From Nemopilema nomurai (lineage: Eukaryota > Cnidaria > Scyphozoa > Rhizostomeae > Rhizostomatidae), in assembly GCA_003864495.1 (NCBI GenBank), contig ML133479.1:193854-257853 (forward strand): a DNA stretch of 64,000 nt, given 5' to 3'. This document shows, piece by piece, positions 1-19,500 of the stretch. Numbering within the stretch: position 1 is the first letter of the stretch; each line of letters begins with the position of its first letter. The notes under the pieces were generated by a model. That model worked only from the letters and a program-made list of their open reading frames with translations. It was not told the DNA's origin and made no database searches. Made by a program: the position numbers and the translations under genes.

Positions 1-41
1 AGAAAAGTTTGTACTTTTCTGGTCATTTTTTGCTAGGTTTA

Positions 42-5305
<5,264 letters not shown>

Positions 5306-5971
5306 CGTGGCAAGTTTAAGGCCTTTCCTCTCTAGTCGAGCCTTGCGCTTTCTCTCAAGGATCCGTGGCAAAGAGGCTCTTTGAGGACGGGCCTTGATGC
5401 AACAGTTTAGCTTGTTGTTGATGTTGTGTCTGGATTTCCAATGCGATTTGAGTGTTTGGCGTGTCTCATGCCTACATTATAAGACAGAACAGATAGAAAA
5501 TACGTTTACCTTGAGGTAAATATGTGCTAGATCTGCTTGCTTTAAGCATTTTTTTGATATTTTTTGTCTGTATAAATAAGATCAGGAGCAAATTACGAGG
5601 TGGATTCCTGTTTTTGCAGTGGAAGAATTTTAGAACAAGTTGTTGCATGACTGATACGTGTACATGGGTATTGTTTTTTTGTATTTAATGTCTTTAATGC
5701 CTTAGTTTTTCTGGCTAAATGCTACATAGACCCCTTACTTAATATACATCTAAGCTAGGTAGATCAATGAAAGTTGCCGATGCAAGCAGTTTTTTAAAAC
5801 TAGATAAATATAGGTATGATTACAAATAGATGAATATGATAACAACTAGATGACACCCATATGGTTGGTATTTTTTTACAAAATTCATGCTTAGGTCATG
5901 CTTAATTATTGTTTTGTTTTCTTTGAAAAGGTTGTAATGTTTGATGAAATGTTTTAGGCGTGTTTTTACAG
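5306..5971. promoter_or_regulatory. Shared divergent promoter region of DLD and TMEM187
   Basis: The DLD start codon (minus strand, 5305) and the first TMEM187 coding base (plus strand, 5990) are under 700 bases apart and point away from each other. A pyrimidine-rich acceptor (TTTTTACAG, ending at 5971) sits just before the TMEM187 ATG, and a possible donor (GAG|GTAAAT) lies at 5516, so TMEM187 probably has a noncoding first exon here. No TATA box placed at a convincing distance is visible. A head-to-head bidirectional promoter is inferred from layout only. Confidence 0.5.
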
Positions 5972-5989
5972 ACTTTGATTCAAATCAAG

Positions 5990-6763
5990 ATGGCCCAAGA
6001 AAATAGAAGTGTTCTGCAAACTCTTGCATTTGGTGTTCTTATATGCATTATAATAGCCAGAAGTGACTTCTTCAAATCTGTTGTTGTTGAAGTTGGATTT
6101 CATCAGTATGCAGAACTTGTGGATCCAACAACACTTTTAAAGATGCCTTTTAATGCCCTCATCAACTTTGGCTACATAGCTGTTGGCATCAACTGGTTGT
6201 CGGTTGCACGTAAAAAGAAGCTTCCTTCTGAGGCAGTATACTATTTTGACATGTTTGCCATGATGTCAATTATCTATGGACCTGTACAGTTCTTACGCAT
6301 CATCAGCCAGAATCGTTTGTTTGCTATTTTGGACCAATGGGTAACATTGCCAATATTCATGTGGGCTTCCATTTTCGGATTATTTTGCCTTAGCAGAAAG
6401 CCTCATCCAGCCAGTGAAAATGTCCTTCTATTGCTCTCACTAGCAAGTTATGGTTCTATTACCCTAAGCAAAATTGGCTTTGAGATTGCACTTGGTGGTC
6501 ATATCATTTTGGCAGTCCTTGTTGGTGTCACTTGTCAGATGAAGGCTGGAACAAAGCGGAGTTTGCAGTATATGATCCTTGCTATTTTGTGCTGCCTTGG
6601 TTTTGTCGTCTTGAAGCTGTATGACTTAAAGCTTGCCAAGAAGCACTGGGTTTTCAAGCGTCTTTCTGGACATTTTTTTTCAAAAGTTTGTGACATTTTT
6701 CAAATTGAAATGGTGGCTAGATTCTTCATGGAAATTCTTTTGAGTCATAACAAAAGAAAATAG
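5990..6763 (+). CDS. TMEM187: TMEM187 family multi-pass membrane protein
   Basis: The coding region is a single open frame of 257 codons plus stop, close to the roughly 260 residues of vertebrate TMEM187. I recognise family signatures in order: MPFNALINFGY, YGPVQFLR, LDQWVTLPIF, SLASYG, CLGFVVLKL and GHFFSKVCD. About seven hydrophobic stretches are visible (near residues 9-25, 52-70, 87-105, 116-133, 144-160, 170-182 and 195-215), with a short basic C-terminus. The molecular function of the family is not established. ATG at 5990 is the first in frame, directly after a good splice acceptor at 5971, and the frame upstream of it has only a GTG. The gene is divergent from DLD and convergent with the sGC-A gene. 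Confidence 0.93.
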   Translation: MAQENRSVLQTLAFGVLICIIIARSDFFKSVVVEVGFHQYAELVDPTTLLKMPFNALINFGYIAVGINWLSVARKKKLPSEAVYYFDMFAMMSIIYGPVQFLRIISQNRLFAILDQWVTLPIFMWASIFGLFCLSRKPHPASENVLLLLSLASYGSITLSKIGFEIALGGHIILAVLVGVTCQMKAGTKRSLQYMILAILCCLGFVVLKLYDLKLAKKHWVFKRLSGHFFSKVCDIFQIEMVARFFMEILLSHNKRK

Positions 6764-8730
6764 CCCTTTTAATGGGCCATACCTGATGAGAGTAACGTTT
6801 CTCCATAAGAAACCAATTGTACATTTTTACTGAATCAATCCTCTACATATCACTAAATGGAAACGTGTGCTGCAAAATTTCCACATCAGTAAATGGCTGT
6901 ATCTGTTGTTTTGTATTCGCACAAGACCTGTATTAGAACTGTTATGACTAATACTACCTGATGGCTAAAGTTTCTCATTACATAGATTTCTTTTTAATTC
7001 TAATAATCTTATAAAGTTTTTATCAAGACCGAGATATGTAAATACTTACGAAAGCAATAACATTTATTTGATAATTTTGGCAGCCGTTGATGGTTGATAC
7101 AACAAACCTTGTTGATGATCAAAAGCACAATCATGTTTAAGGAATCAAAATCAAATATATTAGAGATTGATTCAGAGAGAAAGATGATTAGTTGTACATT
7201 AGCATCTTTTAACAAATAAGTTAATAAGAGAAAGTAATTTTACATTACAATGACCACTTAAAAGCAACATCTATATCTCAACAATTTATAGTTGCTTGAA
7301 TTAGACAAAGCACCAAATAAGCAAATTGATATACATACCTTGATTAGTTCCCAAAATATAAATAAAGTAGAAAATTAAATGATTGAACTCTTGCAAATTA
7401 GGACTAAATTGAACAACAAATACATCATCTTATTTTCACAAATAAAAATATGAATAAATATGGAATATTTTTTTACATGTATGGTCTGTTTTTGGCTAAA
7501 AGGGTCATTACATGACTATACAAACTTAATGTATCTATAGTAGGTTGACTTTAAAAGACAGAAAGAGTTTGACTTTTCCCTTGAGCTCTTCTAAAGTTAG
7601 GCGTTAAGTCACATTGATTGTTCAATGATAACCAATCATGTGCTCATCTTATCATCCTCTAGTGTTTTCTTGCCACAACTGGCTATTTATTCTTGTCAGC
7701 TTTTGGTTATTTTCTGACGTTTGCATACTCTGAGGAGTGTCAGACAGAAAAGTACTTTAAGTATACAAAAACTAGTTGTACTTTTTGATACTGTGAAGAC
7801 TTGTTCATATATTACCATTATCATCATAATTTTTTATTTCATTATAACTATTGTTGTTAGAGAAGGTCCTTGAAGCAGGGTATTGCCCAATCATGCCTCT
7901 ACCTAGAGCCGTCTTGCCCAAGCCAGCTGTTTTCATTATTACATTATCATGCCCAATTCTGTGAAGAAATGTTCAATCAAACCCAAGAATGGTAAATAAG
8001 GTACATTTTGACTACAACTGTCATTATTTACTTTACAATAAGATGAAAGAAATTTTGTAAGTTTGGGAAAAGAGAGTTTTCATTAAAGTCCTGTAGGAGG
8101 CATTCAAGGAAAGAGTTTTCGATCCACTTATTTGACATAATACTGTTTCATTGGAAAAGGAACAATGGCATTTCATAGGTGTCAAAAGAGACTTGATTCT
8201 GCAATTCTCATCATATCAGGACAATGCTTATATAGGGTACTGGTCAATCAAAAGGGGCTTTCACTTTCTTTCGAAGCCCCTTCCAATTTCCAAAGGCATC
8301 AGTAACTGCTGTCATCTGTGTAGTTTTTCATTTTCCTTTTAAATTTTTGTAATTCTCAATAATTCTGCAATGAAATTATAAATACTGTGAAACTTATCTT
8401 TAATCTAAGACATCAATGTCTCATCTAAAAACCTATCTTTACTTATAAATCAAAAACACTAAATAAATCTTTATAAATATACGTTAATAAGTTAATTGTG
8501 ATTGTTATTTTCCTCTCCTGAAAGGAAGGAAAAACACTTCAATTAACAGGGAAGGATACAACAATGAGTTGAAATCAACAAACCATCAAGTGCAAGGACT
8601 GGCATAATCAGTGCTTTTTTGCAAAAACATCTTTAAAATGTCGAAACGGAAGAAGTCTATTTGCTATAGGTCTATTCATTTCATATCGTTTATAGGTCTC
8701 TATGCCACAGGTCTGTGGAAAAGTTTTCTA
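6764..8730. other. Convergent intergenic region with the 3' UTRs of TMEM187 and sGC-A
   Basis: About 2 kb of AT-rich DNA lies between two convergent stop codons. It holds only short chance ORFs. A plus-strand AATAAA at 7361-7366 is a candidate TMEM187 polyadenylation signal. No unambiguous signal for sGC-A was found close to its stop. Confidence 0.5.
7361..7366 (+). terminator. Candidate TMEM187 polyadenylation signal
   Basis: A canonical AATAAA lies about 600 bases past the TMEM187 stop codon, in the right orientation. The region is AT-rich, so chance occurrence is quite possible. Confidence 0.3.
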
Positions 8731-11700
8731 TCATTTGTTAACTTTACTAAAACAGGAATCATTGAGGAAAATTATATTAAAATTACTTTGTTTTCTTGAG
8801 AGCAGGTAACACATCATGGGTTCCTTTTTGCCCTTCATGTTCACTGGGCCTCTTTTCTCAAGTAGCCATGATTTGTCTGGGTTTTTTGTCAAACATCTAC
8901 ATAAAAAACATCAAAGTCTTGCAAAAACTATGGTAAAGTAGCAATGACCAAGTAAATTTGCTGACAATACAGTCAATCACAAAGTAATTCACTCAAGGAA
9001 GAGTGTTGGTTCATACGTTGCAAAATTCTATGAAATAATTCAATAATTGCAGCAAGAGTTGATGTAAGAGGACGAAAGGAAAGTATAAAAACAGGTTACA
9101 TTTTTTAATTTAGCAAATCATTAAGAAATTCTCTCTTTCAAAAACATTGTGCTAGCGCCTGCAAAATTTACGAACACAGAATCAGCCCCAAAGTTCGGCG
9201 TAGGTTCCATTTTTAATGTTCACAGAAAAAGTGTTCTATTTACTGAAACACTAGAGATACAGTTCTGATTCAGCACTGTGCTTCGAAAGCAAAATGCCTA
9301 TTGAAATCCTACCTATACGCATATTCGGAAACATTGATCTTGCCCTTGGCCCCAGTCGTTTCGCATCTGCTTGTCAAGTTGACCGTGTTTCCAAACAAAC
9401 AGTAGCGTGGCATCTTTTGGCCCACAACTCCGGCAACCACCTCCCCGGAGTGAACCCCAATTGTCACCTAAAAGTTTGAGGATTCCTTAATCATACGACA
9501 TAAAAACCCCATAGCAAATACAAGAAAGGCGACCAAAGCCTAACTAAAAGCAAACATGGTAGCACTGGTAATAGCTAGGCTAAAAGTGTCTCTTGTGTAA
9601 AATGTTTTGTACAAGCCTTAAATAACAAGTAAAAAATCGCTTTTAGATATTGCAAGTACTGTTTCTAATCAATGACTTTTCGGAAGACATTTTACTTCTT
9701 TTGAACGGTGCTATCACTCATTGCAAACTAAATGAACAATTGCCCGTTCTTAGTGTGATAGGGATACAAAAAATACATTATGTGTAATGCGTTCTACAGC
9801 TGCCTTTCCTGAAGGAAATAGCTTTGCGATGTATGACGTCGGAACTAAAATTCTTTTGCACAATAGTTTACAAAGCAACGTAAATCTAGTTCCCAAAAAA
9901 TTTTCTGTTTAATATAGGTTCTCCAGTTTGTAAAATTTTACATCGTGAAATCTTTTAAACTTATATAGATTTCTTTGGACTTAAATAGGACTTCATTAAA
10001 ACATAGCATTTCATTAGGATTTATTCGCATACCTCAACTCTTCTACCGTTAATAACTATGCCTTTTGCAATCTCCTGCATATCCAGGCACAAATTGGCAA
10101 TGTTGTGGGCGTGCCGTACACATTTCAAAGGCAATCCGCTTACAGACATGTACTTGTCACCAACAGTTTCCACCTTAAAAGTCATAAGAACTGTAATCAT
10201 TCATGCAGTTTACAAAACATGACCGATAACAACAAATGAAACATTAAATTAATTTATTTTTTGAAAGAAAAGGGCAGGGAACTTTAACATACCTTGAAAA
10301 CTTCTGGATTCTTCTCTGAAACCTCATCAAATTGAGTATAAATTTGGTTGAGCAGTTCCACGATCTCCATTGGCTCTTTGGTACTGTTGCAAAAGACGGA
10401 AAAATCGACGATTCCACTCATCATGATTGTGACAAGCTCGTACTTCTTTGCCGCCACGGGCTTCTTCGCTCGTAAGTCGTTTGCGACGGGCGGCGGAAGA
10501 ATGCTGTACAGAAGGCGATCGGTCAATTTCTTCTCGTACTCTAGTTCTCTCGATGTCTGCTGCAAGATGTCCGTCACTAACTCGAGATTCTTCTTGAGTT
10601 TGTGTTCGGCACTGTGTTGCTGGGATATAAGTATGAGGTCCCGTGTGGCATCGTGAATCGGGATATCACTTAGGTACATGCCTTGAAACGAACCAAACAT
10701 TTAGATATCTGCAGACAACTGTCATTTTACAGATGTCACATGTCATCACGTCAACATGACAACATGCAATGGAGATGTGATAAAAAAATGAGAGTAAAAG
10801 AATGTGAAGTGGCTTGATATTTCTCAGAAAGCAGCCAATAGTTTACTTAGCATGCGAGTTCCCTTTGGTTTGCAGTTTAGTGACCTCTTTTGAGCCCAAA
10901 TAATATTGGCTGTTACTAGGTACTACCTTCAAGGTTTGCATTGAAATCAAACGTTACCTTAGCTGTTATCTGGATACATATTGATAAAGACATGAATTCG
11001 CACTTGCTTCCAACAATGTCAGATTTTTGCTTTAAAAGCGTGGACGTCTTTAGTATTAAGATTTGCGACCATATCCGCACCATATCAGCCGACTATGCTC
11101 TTATTCATTACATTTTAAATTTGCACTCTCCCTCATTGAGCTCCCTATGCCCACATTGACCAAGCCATAGGGAAAGGTCATATCTGCTTCATCACTATAT
11201 GTTAAAGACATCCTTACCCACCAGTGCATTCCTACACAAGATCCTTCAGCATGTCGGACGACAAATAAGTGTATGGTAATGTGAAAACTAAATATCCTTG
11301 TGTGATTAAGTGATTAACTTTGACGTGTTTTGGAGGAGAAGGTAGAAGAAACAAGGGCCTGTACCTTTTTCATCCAAGCTGTCCAAGCTCAGAATCCTCG
11401 GAGAGCACAGAAAGAGAATGGTGTCGGACTCAGGCAAGAACACCATCTGGCCCTTCAGCCTAAGGGCCTTGTCCTCCCCAAGCACGTTGTCCGTGACCGA
11501 ATCGTCATCACCATCTTCACTTGAAGATCGTTGGCCTGAATTGTCAGAGTCGACGGATTTTTCGTCCTCCTGCACGGAAGGCTTCTTCATCCAGCCTTCC
11601 CGCGTCTTCACGATGAATACTGCGTTTTCGCGCGAAAGGATGTTGTTAAAGGTCACGGGAATGTGGGGGCGTACTAAGCTGAACACAATGGGGAATTTCG

Positions 11701-13521
11701 AAACCCCAGGGGTAAGATCAGGTACGATCTTGACAAGTGAGACTCCGGCTTGACAAATAACCAGATCCCGATCGAATATGACGTGGAACGGGAATGCTTG
11801 ACAAAACGTCAGCGGATCGATGACTGACTCGAGTTCGGTTTCATTGTCCAGCGCAAGAAGGCCTTCGCGGTCGAAAAGTCGGTTGAAGCGATAGCTGTCA
11901 TCCTTAATCAGCGAATTTTGAGTAATCAAGAACTCGATATAATCCGACTCGCTTGTTCTTTTTCTTGGCTGCATTTCAACGTCAATCTCAAAAAGAATAC
12001 GAGCCGCCGCCTTGGCTGCGCCCATCACGAAGTGACCGAGGCCCGCCCGCTCCGACGTGTACCGGAGGACCAGCGAGTTCTCTTCCGGGCCGTCCAGCAC
12101 GCGGAAGGAGGGCGGGCGCATGCCCGGATATCTCGTGGCCACGTGGTCGTGTAAACTGTCCAGGCTGCAGAAGAAACTGCGCATGTCTCTCGCAATGCTC
12201 TTCAGAATCTTGTCATAACCAGAACTTAAGCAGAATTTGAAGAAGCTTTCGCCAAAGTACTCTAAGAGCACTTCTTTCTCTAGCCCTGCAAAAGATCTCA
12301 GTTTTAAAACGACAAAATTACTAATTGTGAAGTTAAATAGCACAGTAATATCAGCACCAGCACAAATCTGGCCCTTGCATTAGCATTAAACTGATGTTGT
12401 TCAAACAAATCAAATCAGGTTGTGCATGCTATAAAGTATCAAAATTGATCCTTGCATCAATACAGATTATATATTTTATATAGATTATATATTCTTGCAT
12501 AGATTCTGACAGTTTTCAGGATCCCAAATAAAGGTAGACAATTGATAGAAAATGCAAATCAGAATCAATAAGATTGAATGGAATTGCACCGGATGGGCCA
12601 TTGCAGTGGAGAAAAGCTAGATGTTCCATTACTATGCCTTACCTAAAGTTTCTGCAGCTGCCTGCACCAAAGCAAAGAAGTTCTCGTCATCGTAGATACA
12701 TCTCTCTTGGATTTCATCAGCATGTGCTGCCAGCCTTGAAAGATATTCTGCAGTTTAATAGTCCGAAAGCACTTAAGAACTTGACTACCACCAAATTAGA
12801 CACAAGATTCAAGGCAAAGTGGTCAGTCGATGGATTCTAATGTGACACGACAAGACTTAAATCAATCTATGTTTAGAAAGTGTTTTATAATGATGGGTTG
12901 CTCCGAGGTTTAAAAGGATGACGTCATTCACATGAAGATATCTGTCTGCATCGTAGTGACAGTTGAACAGTCTAGTTGAAAGAAGTAGGCAATTTCCCTT
13001 TAACACCTGGAAATAGCAGCTAATCAACTGCGAATTGAGAGCATGTCGCTGAATAGACATTGCTAACTTCAAACTTTAGATAATACCTCTAAAACAGTTA
13101 TTATGACATTGTGATATAGTCATATAATTAAGGGATCGATTGAATAAAATTGACATCACTGTTAAACATAATGGTGTTGTGGTAGGAACAAATTACTCAA
13201 AAATTGGACGGATCGACGGTAATAGGCCCAATTGCCCAAACTATACTCTGCGAGGCCAGAGTGTGCTATATTCGTGGCTTCCATTGTCGTAATTGACAAC
13301 GTATATTCATTTAGAACTCAACCCGAGCCATTGGACAGGCGAAACGAATCATCAAGGATGTGTTATCATCTAAAGGCACGATATGACTTAGGTTGAAAGA
13401 AAAATACTAGGAAGCAAACGCATCTAGAAGATGAAAGTAAGACTTACTGGACACGCTGCCAAGCCTTCTCACCAAACCTCTGAACAATTAGCACCTCGAG
13501 GGACTTGATAACAAAGCCATA
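8731..13521 (-). CDS. Soluble guanylate cyclase beta-type subunit (sGC-A)
   Basis: A nitric oxide receptor cyclase subunit of the GUCY1B1 type; sGC makes cGMP in the cytosol. Coding exons: 13448-13521, 12643-12734, 11365-12285, 10293-10681, 10033-10173, 9313-9467, 8731-8896. They join in frame to 1938 bases, giving about 646 residues with an initiator Met, against about 619 in human beta1. Order: H-NOX domain (1 to ~185), with heme-ligand His102 in LHDH, Pro in RPPSF and Y-x-S-x-R in YTSER; H-NOXA/PAS domain; a charged coiled coil (~375-430); cyclase domain. The metal Asp of active cyclases is Gly453 (MMSGIVDF), while Asn570 and Arg574 of GNTVNLTSR and Cys563 are kept, the standard beta pattern that needs an alpha partner. 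The first listed exon begins at Tyr2, so the ATG sits in an upstream exon I could not find. An acidic insert (SEDGDDDS) precedes the LKGQM motif. The acceptor at 12734 rather than 12747 was chosen because only it keeps the frame. Confidence 0.93.
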
Positions 13522-16500
13522 CTAGAATAAGATAAAGAAGAGTCTAGCAATCAGGAAGATCACAACAATAAATTGCATTAAATACATTTCAGGCTGCATC
13601 TAGGACAGTTGTAGAAGCAGTCGTTAAGCACCGTGAACAATTGTTGGGAGTATTTACTTGTGACTTTCGATAGTTGTATATAAGGGAGAAGACATTCAAA
13701 AACGACACAACTAGGTTGTAACAAATTGCCGTACAGTCCAACAGTAAAAGGTTTCAAATGGGCTAGAAAATTGCAAATTAGCAAATCAATCCAGTAAAGG
13801 ATTTCTAGGTCTATGTCTTACATGTTCCTTCCTTAAAAGCGATGCTGACGTAGTTCAACATTGTTTATTCATAAAACCGTAAGTACATTGGTTGCAGAGG
13901 CACCAGCGGCTTCTTTCTAATGGATGAACTAGTGCCGCTCATATACTCCTCCCGTGTGAAGCCCACATCAAACTCAGTCGAAATTTTCCTTGATCTCACG
14001 ATATTCCCAGAAACATTTCATCTTTTGTGTAAACATATCTGGTACCAAGACTTGGATCGATCTTTGCTCAGTTTTATTTGTGTATCCTGGTTTACAACAG
14101 ACTGAAGTGTTCAGCTCCTTGGGATTTATTCTAGGTACATCAATTGTCCATCACGGGGTCACCCTCACCCTCTCTTCAAAACCTGTCGCTGATTCGCTGT
14201 TTGAATTCTAGCCCTTTTCTGAAAAAGGGAATCTAAGCTAAGGAGCATTAATTATTCGGGATTATGGTGTATGCGACTACTTCGTTATCTGACACACCTC
14301 TGCTGGCCTCTAGGATTAACAATAATTTAGCAGATTAAAGAAGCAATCGTGGGTGAACGCTTCTAGAGTAACTATATGCGTCACTGTATTAAACCCAAGC
14401 ATCATTGAGTTCTCAAGACCACGCCCATAAAATTCTATGTATCGCCTTCGTAAAATATACAGAAATCTTGCATCGTAAGAAAGATACTTTAAACGCCTAT
14501 TGTTTGTACAATGCAGGCAGCAATTTTCATTCAATCAGTATTTCACTGAGTTTCTTACAAAAACCCAAACGAGGCGCAATTGGTAATTTTGGCTTTCACT
14601 TCCACGTGATGGAGCTGACTGTCGTGGAAGTGTTTTCACAATACGCATTAAAATCTCTAGCATTTCTAGAATTTCTACACAGGCCTGAGGTTGATATGGG
14701 GCTAGAAAGTGCATTTTCAACTCCACTACTTTGCTTAATCTGCTGGGCATTATGGTGACATGACATCTGCAATTGGCAAAGCTTCGTAGTGTAAATACAT
14801 TATTAAAAGCTCAAATTTGCTGAAGTCTTGATCTCTTTAGAATGATTAGCCTTTGCATATTACAATGTGCCGTAAATATGTACGATGTAGAAAATCAGCG
14901 GTTTTGTGCCTTCGTCAATCAGCTGCGCTTGGCAACTTCTTCTTTACCGTTTTATAATTGCATGGAATTCGAGGTAGTTTGTCACACGTGTAATGCTTCG
15001 GTCTTAATTGGCACTTCTGCGGCTCCTTTCTTGTTGCTGCGGGAAAGGAATGCGCCTTAATCGACACCCCTGTTTTTAGTGTTTTAGTCGTCCGATTAGA
15101 GAAACTGTGCAGCTCGCCAACATTTTAAAAAAGCATAATTTATGATGCAGTAACACACACGAATCCACGATATAAACAGATTTTCTGCGGCTAAAACAAA
15201 CTGTGTCAACGAATATTGATTGCATGCACCACCACAATTCTCGCTGCAAGAAGTTGGCGTTAATGCCTCTGACGAATTAGAAATTTTGGCAGCTCGTACG
15301 AAATACGTGAAAATTGCAAGTTCACAAGACAGCTATAAATTTGCTACTGGGATTTCTGTCCTTGCGTTCAGGATAGAGCAGCCTAGTTCATTGCTGTTGA
15401 CGGGGGCAACGTTGCTCTGAACATGAAAAACGTTCCTAGACAGTAACCAACAAAATAGTCTGCGAACAAATGGGGGTAGGGGGAGGTGGACTTGGGTGCC
15501 ATAGTTGCTTCCACTCAAAAAGGTCATTTTGATGTTTCGACATGCAGTTTTTCTGTGCCAGGGCTTTCTACCTAAGCTACTTACTGTTGGCGTTAAAATG
15601 AAAATTTCGCGACAAATTTTAAAAAAGGTGTTACCAGCCAGGTTCAAGTGCATAAATTCGTATATCTTGAAGACATCAAACCGGACAAAAGCCCTGCCTA
15701 GACATTGTCACAAAAAGTCCCACAAAGGATATTCAATTTCAGAAGGCCTATCGGAGTCACATGCTTGCCATTTACCAAACAATATGTCTCAGATGTTCGA
15801 AGACGATTAAGGAGACAAACGATAATCATCAACATAAAACGAAAAGGCACAGGTAGAAATTTCAAACTTCGAAGCTCAATCAGTTAGGCTTATGACCGAT
15901 TCCAACAGTGAGTCGGCACAAAAATGGCGGAGTCCAGCATCTACAGTTCGAAATATCACGTTGCTGCAAAGAGTAAAGTACATGTACAGATGTTTTTTCT
16001 CCATGTCTCTCCAGACGTCTATCGCAAAAAGCGTCGATTGGTCTGCTGGACGCAAAGGGGTGTTCACAACAGATGCTGTGCAGCCTCAAGCTCTTCGAGA
16101 ATGGCGAAAAGCGGCCTTGACTATGATCAAGCCTACGAAAGATTTTAAAAGAAATTGGGAAGACCTAAGACGAGAAAGAAATCTTTATTAAATCAAAATC
16201 TTTTCTTCAGGCGAATGACGGCTTCCATACTCCTGCAGTAAGACCATTAAGTGACCTCGTTTGTTCCAAAGCATGACGACTTTCATAGTAGCTGTTTACA
16301 TCCGATTCCATCCAAGGCCGCAGCCATCATAAAATCTTTACATTTGTTTGGCTATTTCAAGAAAATAATAAAGAGCCTTGCAGTGTCCGTACATATCCTA
16401 TTATCAGTCATTTCCCCCCACCAACAAGTATCATACACAGGTGTTTACGGTGTTTGAGATGTTTTGGAGATCAAAAATCGAGTAAATGCTAGCAACAGTG

Positions 16501-19500
16501 CAGACGTAGAGTAAATGCTACCAATAGTGCTGGATTCAAAATGAAGGATTGAATCTTCAAAATGGTAAGCTGCTTTAGCGAGATAGGTACAGGTCACAAT
16601 ATCATCAGCTTCAGGGAAAGGCTTTTCAATTCTTTTTACTTGAGTCTCTCTGATAAATTAAATCACAAATGTGCAGGACCGCATAATTAGATTTCATATC
16701 CAATAAAAGCAGGATCCCAGGTCAATTTAATTTTAATTCGGCCGTTGTAAAAAGGCCATCGGCATTAAACAACAACACCTGGAAAACACTTAAGCTTCGG
16801 TGAATTTTTTGGCATCGGTCGAATTATAGTAAGATATACAGATGCAAAGAATAAAACATTTAGATGAGATACGAGAAATAAGTCACTGGTTCAACATTAG
16901 CATTATTTGTGCTGTTATCAAAATATTTAATAACAATACTGCCGGGATTAATTCCGTAGAAACGTGTAAATTTAGAGCCCGGCAGAGTTCAAGCCAAGAA
17001 TGTATATCCCGGGCTCTCTGCTAGAACTGAACAGAAATGTTTAGCATGCTTTTGCTGCCGTCATCTGACTCTATAAACTAAGCTTACGTTGATGACAATT
17101 CTGTCCAAAATAAAAGGGTTGGTCAGTTTCCACCAGCTAAAATTCGATACTTCTCTGTTAAGTACTCTTTTGGAGTCACTTGTTATTCAGACGCTCAGAG
17201 AATTATCTCGTTGAATGCTAACTTACTACGGATAAGAGGAATCACAGGGTACCGGACAAGGAGCAGCATAATTTACAGACTCGAAATATGCTATTTTGAT
17301 TGCAACTGCAGGCTCAGCAATCGGATAAATTGTAGAAAGGACCCAAAAAAAGCTGAAAGAGGGATACTTTAAAAATGGGGCAGTCAATCTTAATGAAGAG
17401 TAGCCTGTAGATGAAGACAGTTGTCATGTCTGTGTTAGAATAATCGCCACAAAATCATTGTAGCAATTCCCACAAGTCTATTGCTAAACATAACTGAACT
17501 GTTGCTGAGGCCTTAATGAATTTATCACTGTATCAAGCCTAGCATTCTATTACACAATAGCACCTGCTTCAAGACAAATCATTTGATGTATGATTATTTA
17601 CTACAACAGCTCAAGATTGAGCCTTACCTGGGGTATTCTAGACAGATTTAAATCCGAATTTCTCTAGTATACTTAAAGTGGCATATTGATATCTGAAGTA
17701 TCAAGAATAGACTGCATTGACAAAAATTTAACAGAAACCCAAAATTTAACAAATATGCAAACAATGGCAAGAACATCATTATTTTGAAATTATCAGCCAT
17801 AATTTATGAAATGAAGTTTCTTAAAGAATATTCATTACTTCAAAAGGTTCCAAGAGAATTTAATTTGTTGTTTTGAAACTGCAGGCTTGTGCAACATTTT
17901 TAGACAGTCTTCAAATTTAGTCTAGAATGGAGTTGCAAAACAGTTTGACTAAGGTTCATAATTTTTAAATGAGAAACAAGAATGTTTCTGTAAAAGTCTT
18001 GTAATGAGCTACCTAACAACATTGGCATTGGTTCCAGATAAAATTCTGCTTGGCTAGAAATTTTGCAAATTTTTGCATGAGAGTTGAGAAATCCACCACT
18101 TTTCAACATAATTATGATATCCAAGGGCTTATCTCTTAATGATATACAACTCATAAGGACTCAACATGTGATCATCTTAGAGACCAAGTATAATTCTGTT
18201 AAGGATTTTTTAAGCTACATCTTATCTGCTTTCTCTAATGTGCTTTTAGATCATTGTTTTTGGTAGCCATTTACAGATAAACAGATTTTCTTTTAATTAT
18301 GGATGCAGGTGCCAAACAGGTCAAAGTGAACTTAGAATCCTTCGCTGCAGCTGTTTGAATCTCATTCAAAACAAATGAATCTGTTTGCATTTTTACTCAA
18401 AACGTCCTAGCTGAAAAGAAAATCTGTCTCATAACTGACTACAATTCATATAATTACTTGAGAACGAAAGATAATCACTAAATGCTAATAATTTTACTTG
18501 GAAAGTCTGAGTGTGAATGTACTCAGTGTTTTCTACCTTTTGTTGATTTAGAAAGACTCCATAATGCAATATCCATATAACACCAAATCAATACAGTTGT
18601 AGCTTGCAGATACTCAAGGACATCAGATTTTACTGCTTGAAGTGCAGCAGTAACTATTGTTCACGGGTTAAACGATTCTAATGCCATAATGTAACACCTA
18701 ATGATATGATAGAATTTGATTTTGGTTTCATGAGTAATACTTTTTGCCATTATGAGTATAGTTCCACTTAAAGTAGATGAAGAAATGATGAAGTGAAGAA
18801 TTTCAACAGGTGGTTTTGGATAAGTGTTATTACAAAGACAAAGCTATTAATCATTAATGATTGATTACAGTTATGTGCCTTTGTCAACAAGATACTTAAG
18901 CATTATTGCCCATAAAGGACAATGGGTTTTGAACTAGGGAAAATTGGTGTCTACTTCTTTGCATTGGTTTGTGACAACCAACCTTGATTTGTGATTGAAA
19001 CCAGAAAATTCCTTCTGAGTTAAGTGCATAAAGTCTTTCAATTTCTTTGCTTCATCATTCACATTCAAACTGATTAAAATCAACACATAATTTAAGAAAC
19101 TAATTAGCAATAACTGCCACCTTACCAGCAATATATAGCATCAACTAGATATAGAATACAAAAATGTATGATACCAGATAATAATTCATGACTTGTTTAT
19201 TTTGTTTTTGTCTTGTGTAACCTTTGATAAGCTATTATGTACAATTTAACTCAAGCATCTTTTGTAACGTTTGCAACAGTATCCACTTCATTTGAATTGT
19301 GTATGATGAAGCAGAAAATCCACACGCATCAAAGAGAAAGACTTCTCAAAAGAACAAAATTGTTAAAGTATTAAATATTTATGGAGCATATGAATGAATT
19401 TCCCTTTGCATGGATCAGACAAATCAGGACCATGAATAATGAACTGCAATCTTCAGATTACGTATGGGGTAGTGTTTATCAGCTAGGTCAAGTTTGTTGT

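Noticed and set aside
12735..12747. Alternative acceptor (CTGCAG) extending the sGC-A exon 12643-12734
   Set aside because: Using it shifts the frame relative to the 13448-13521 exon and meets a stop. The acceptor at 12735 keeps the frame.
15892..16191. A 99-codon plus-strand frame between sGC-A and LRR1
   Set aside because: No known motif, and overlapped by a second equally open frame. Coding status cannot be supported.
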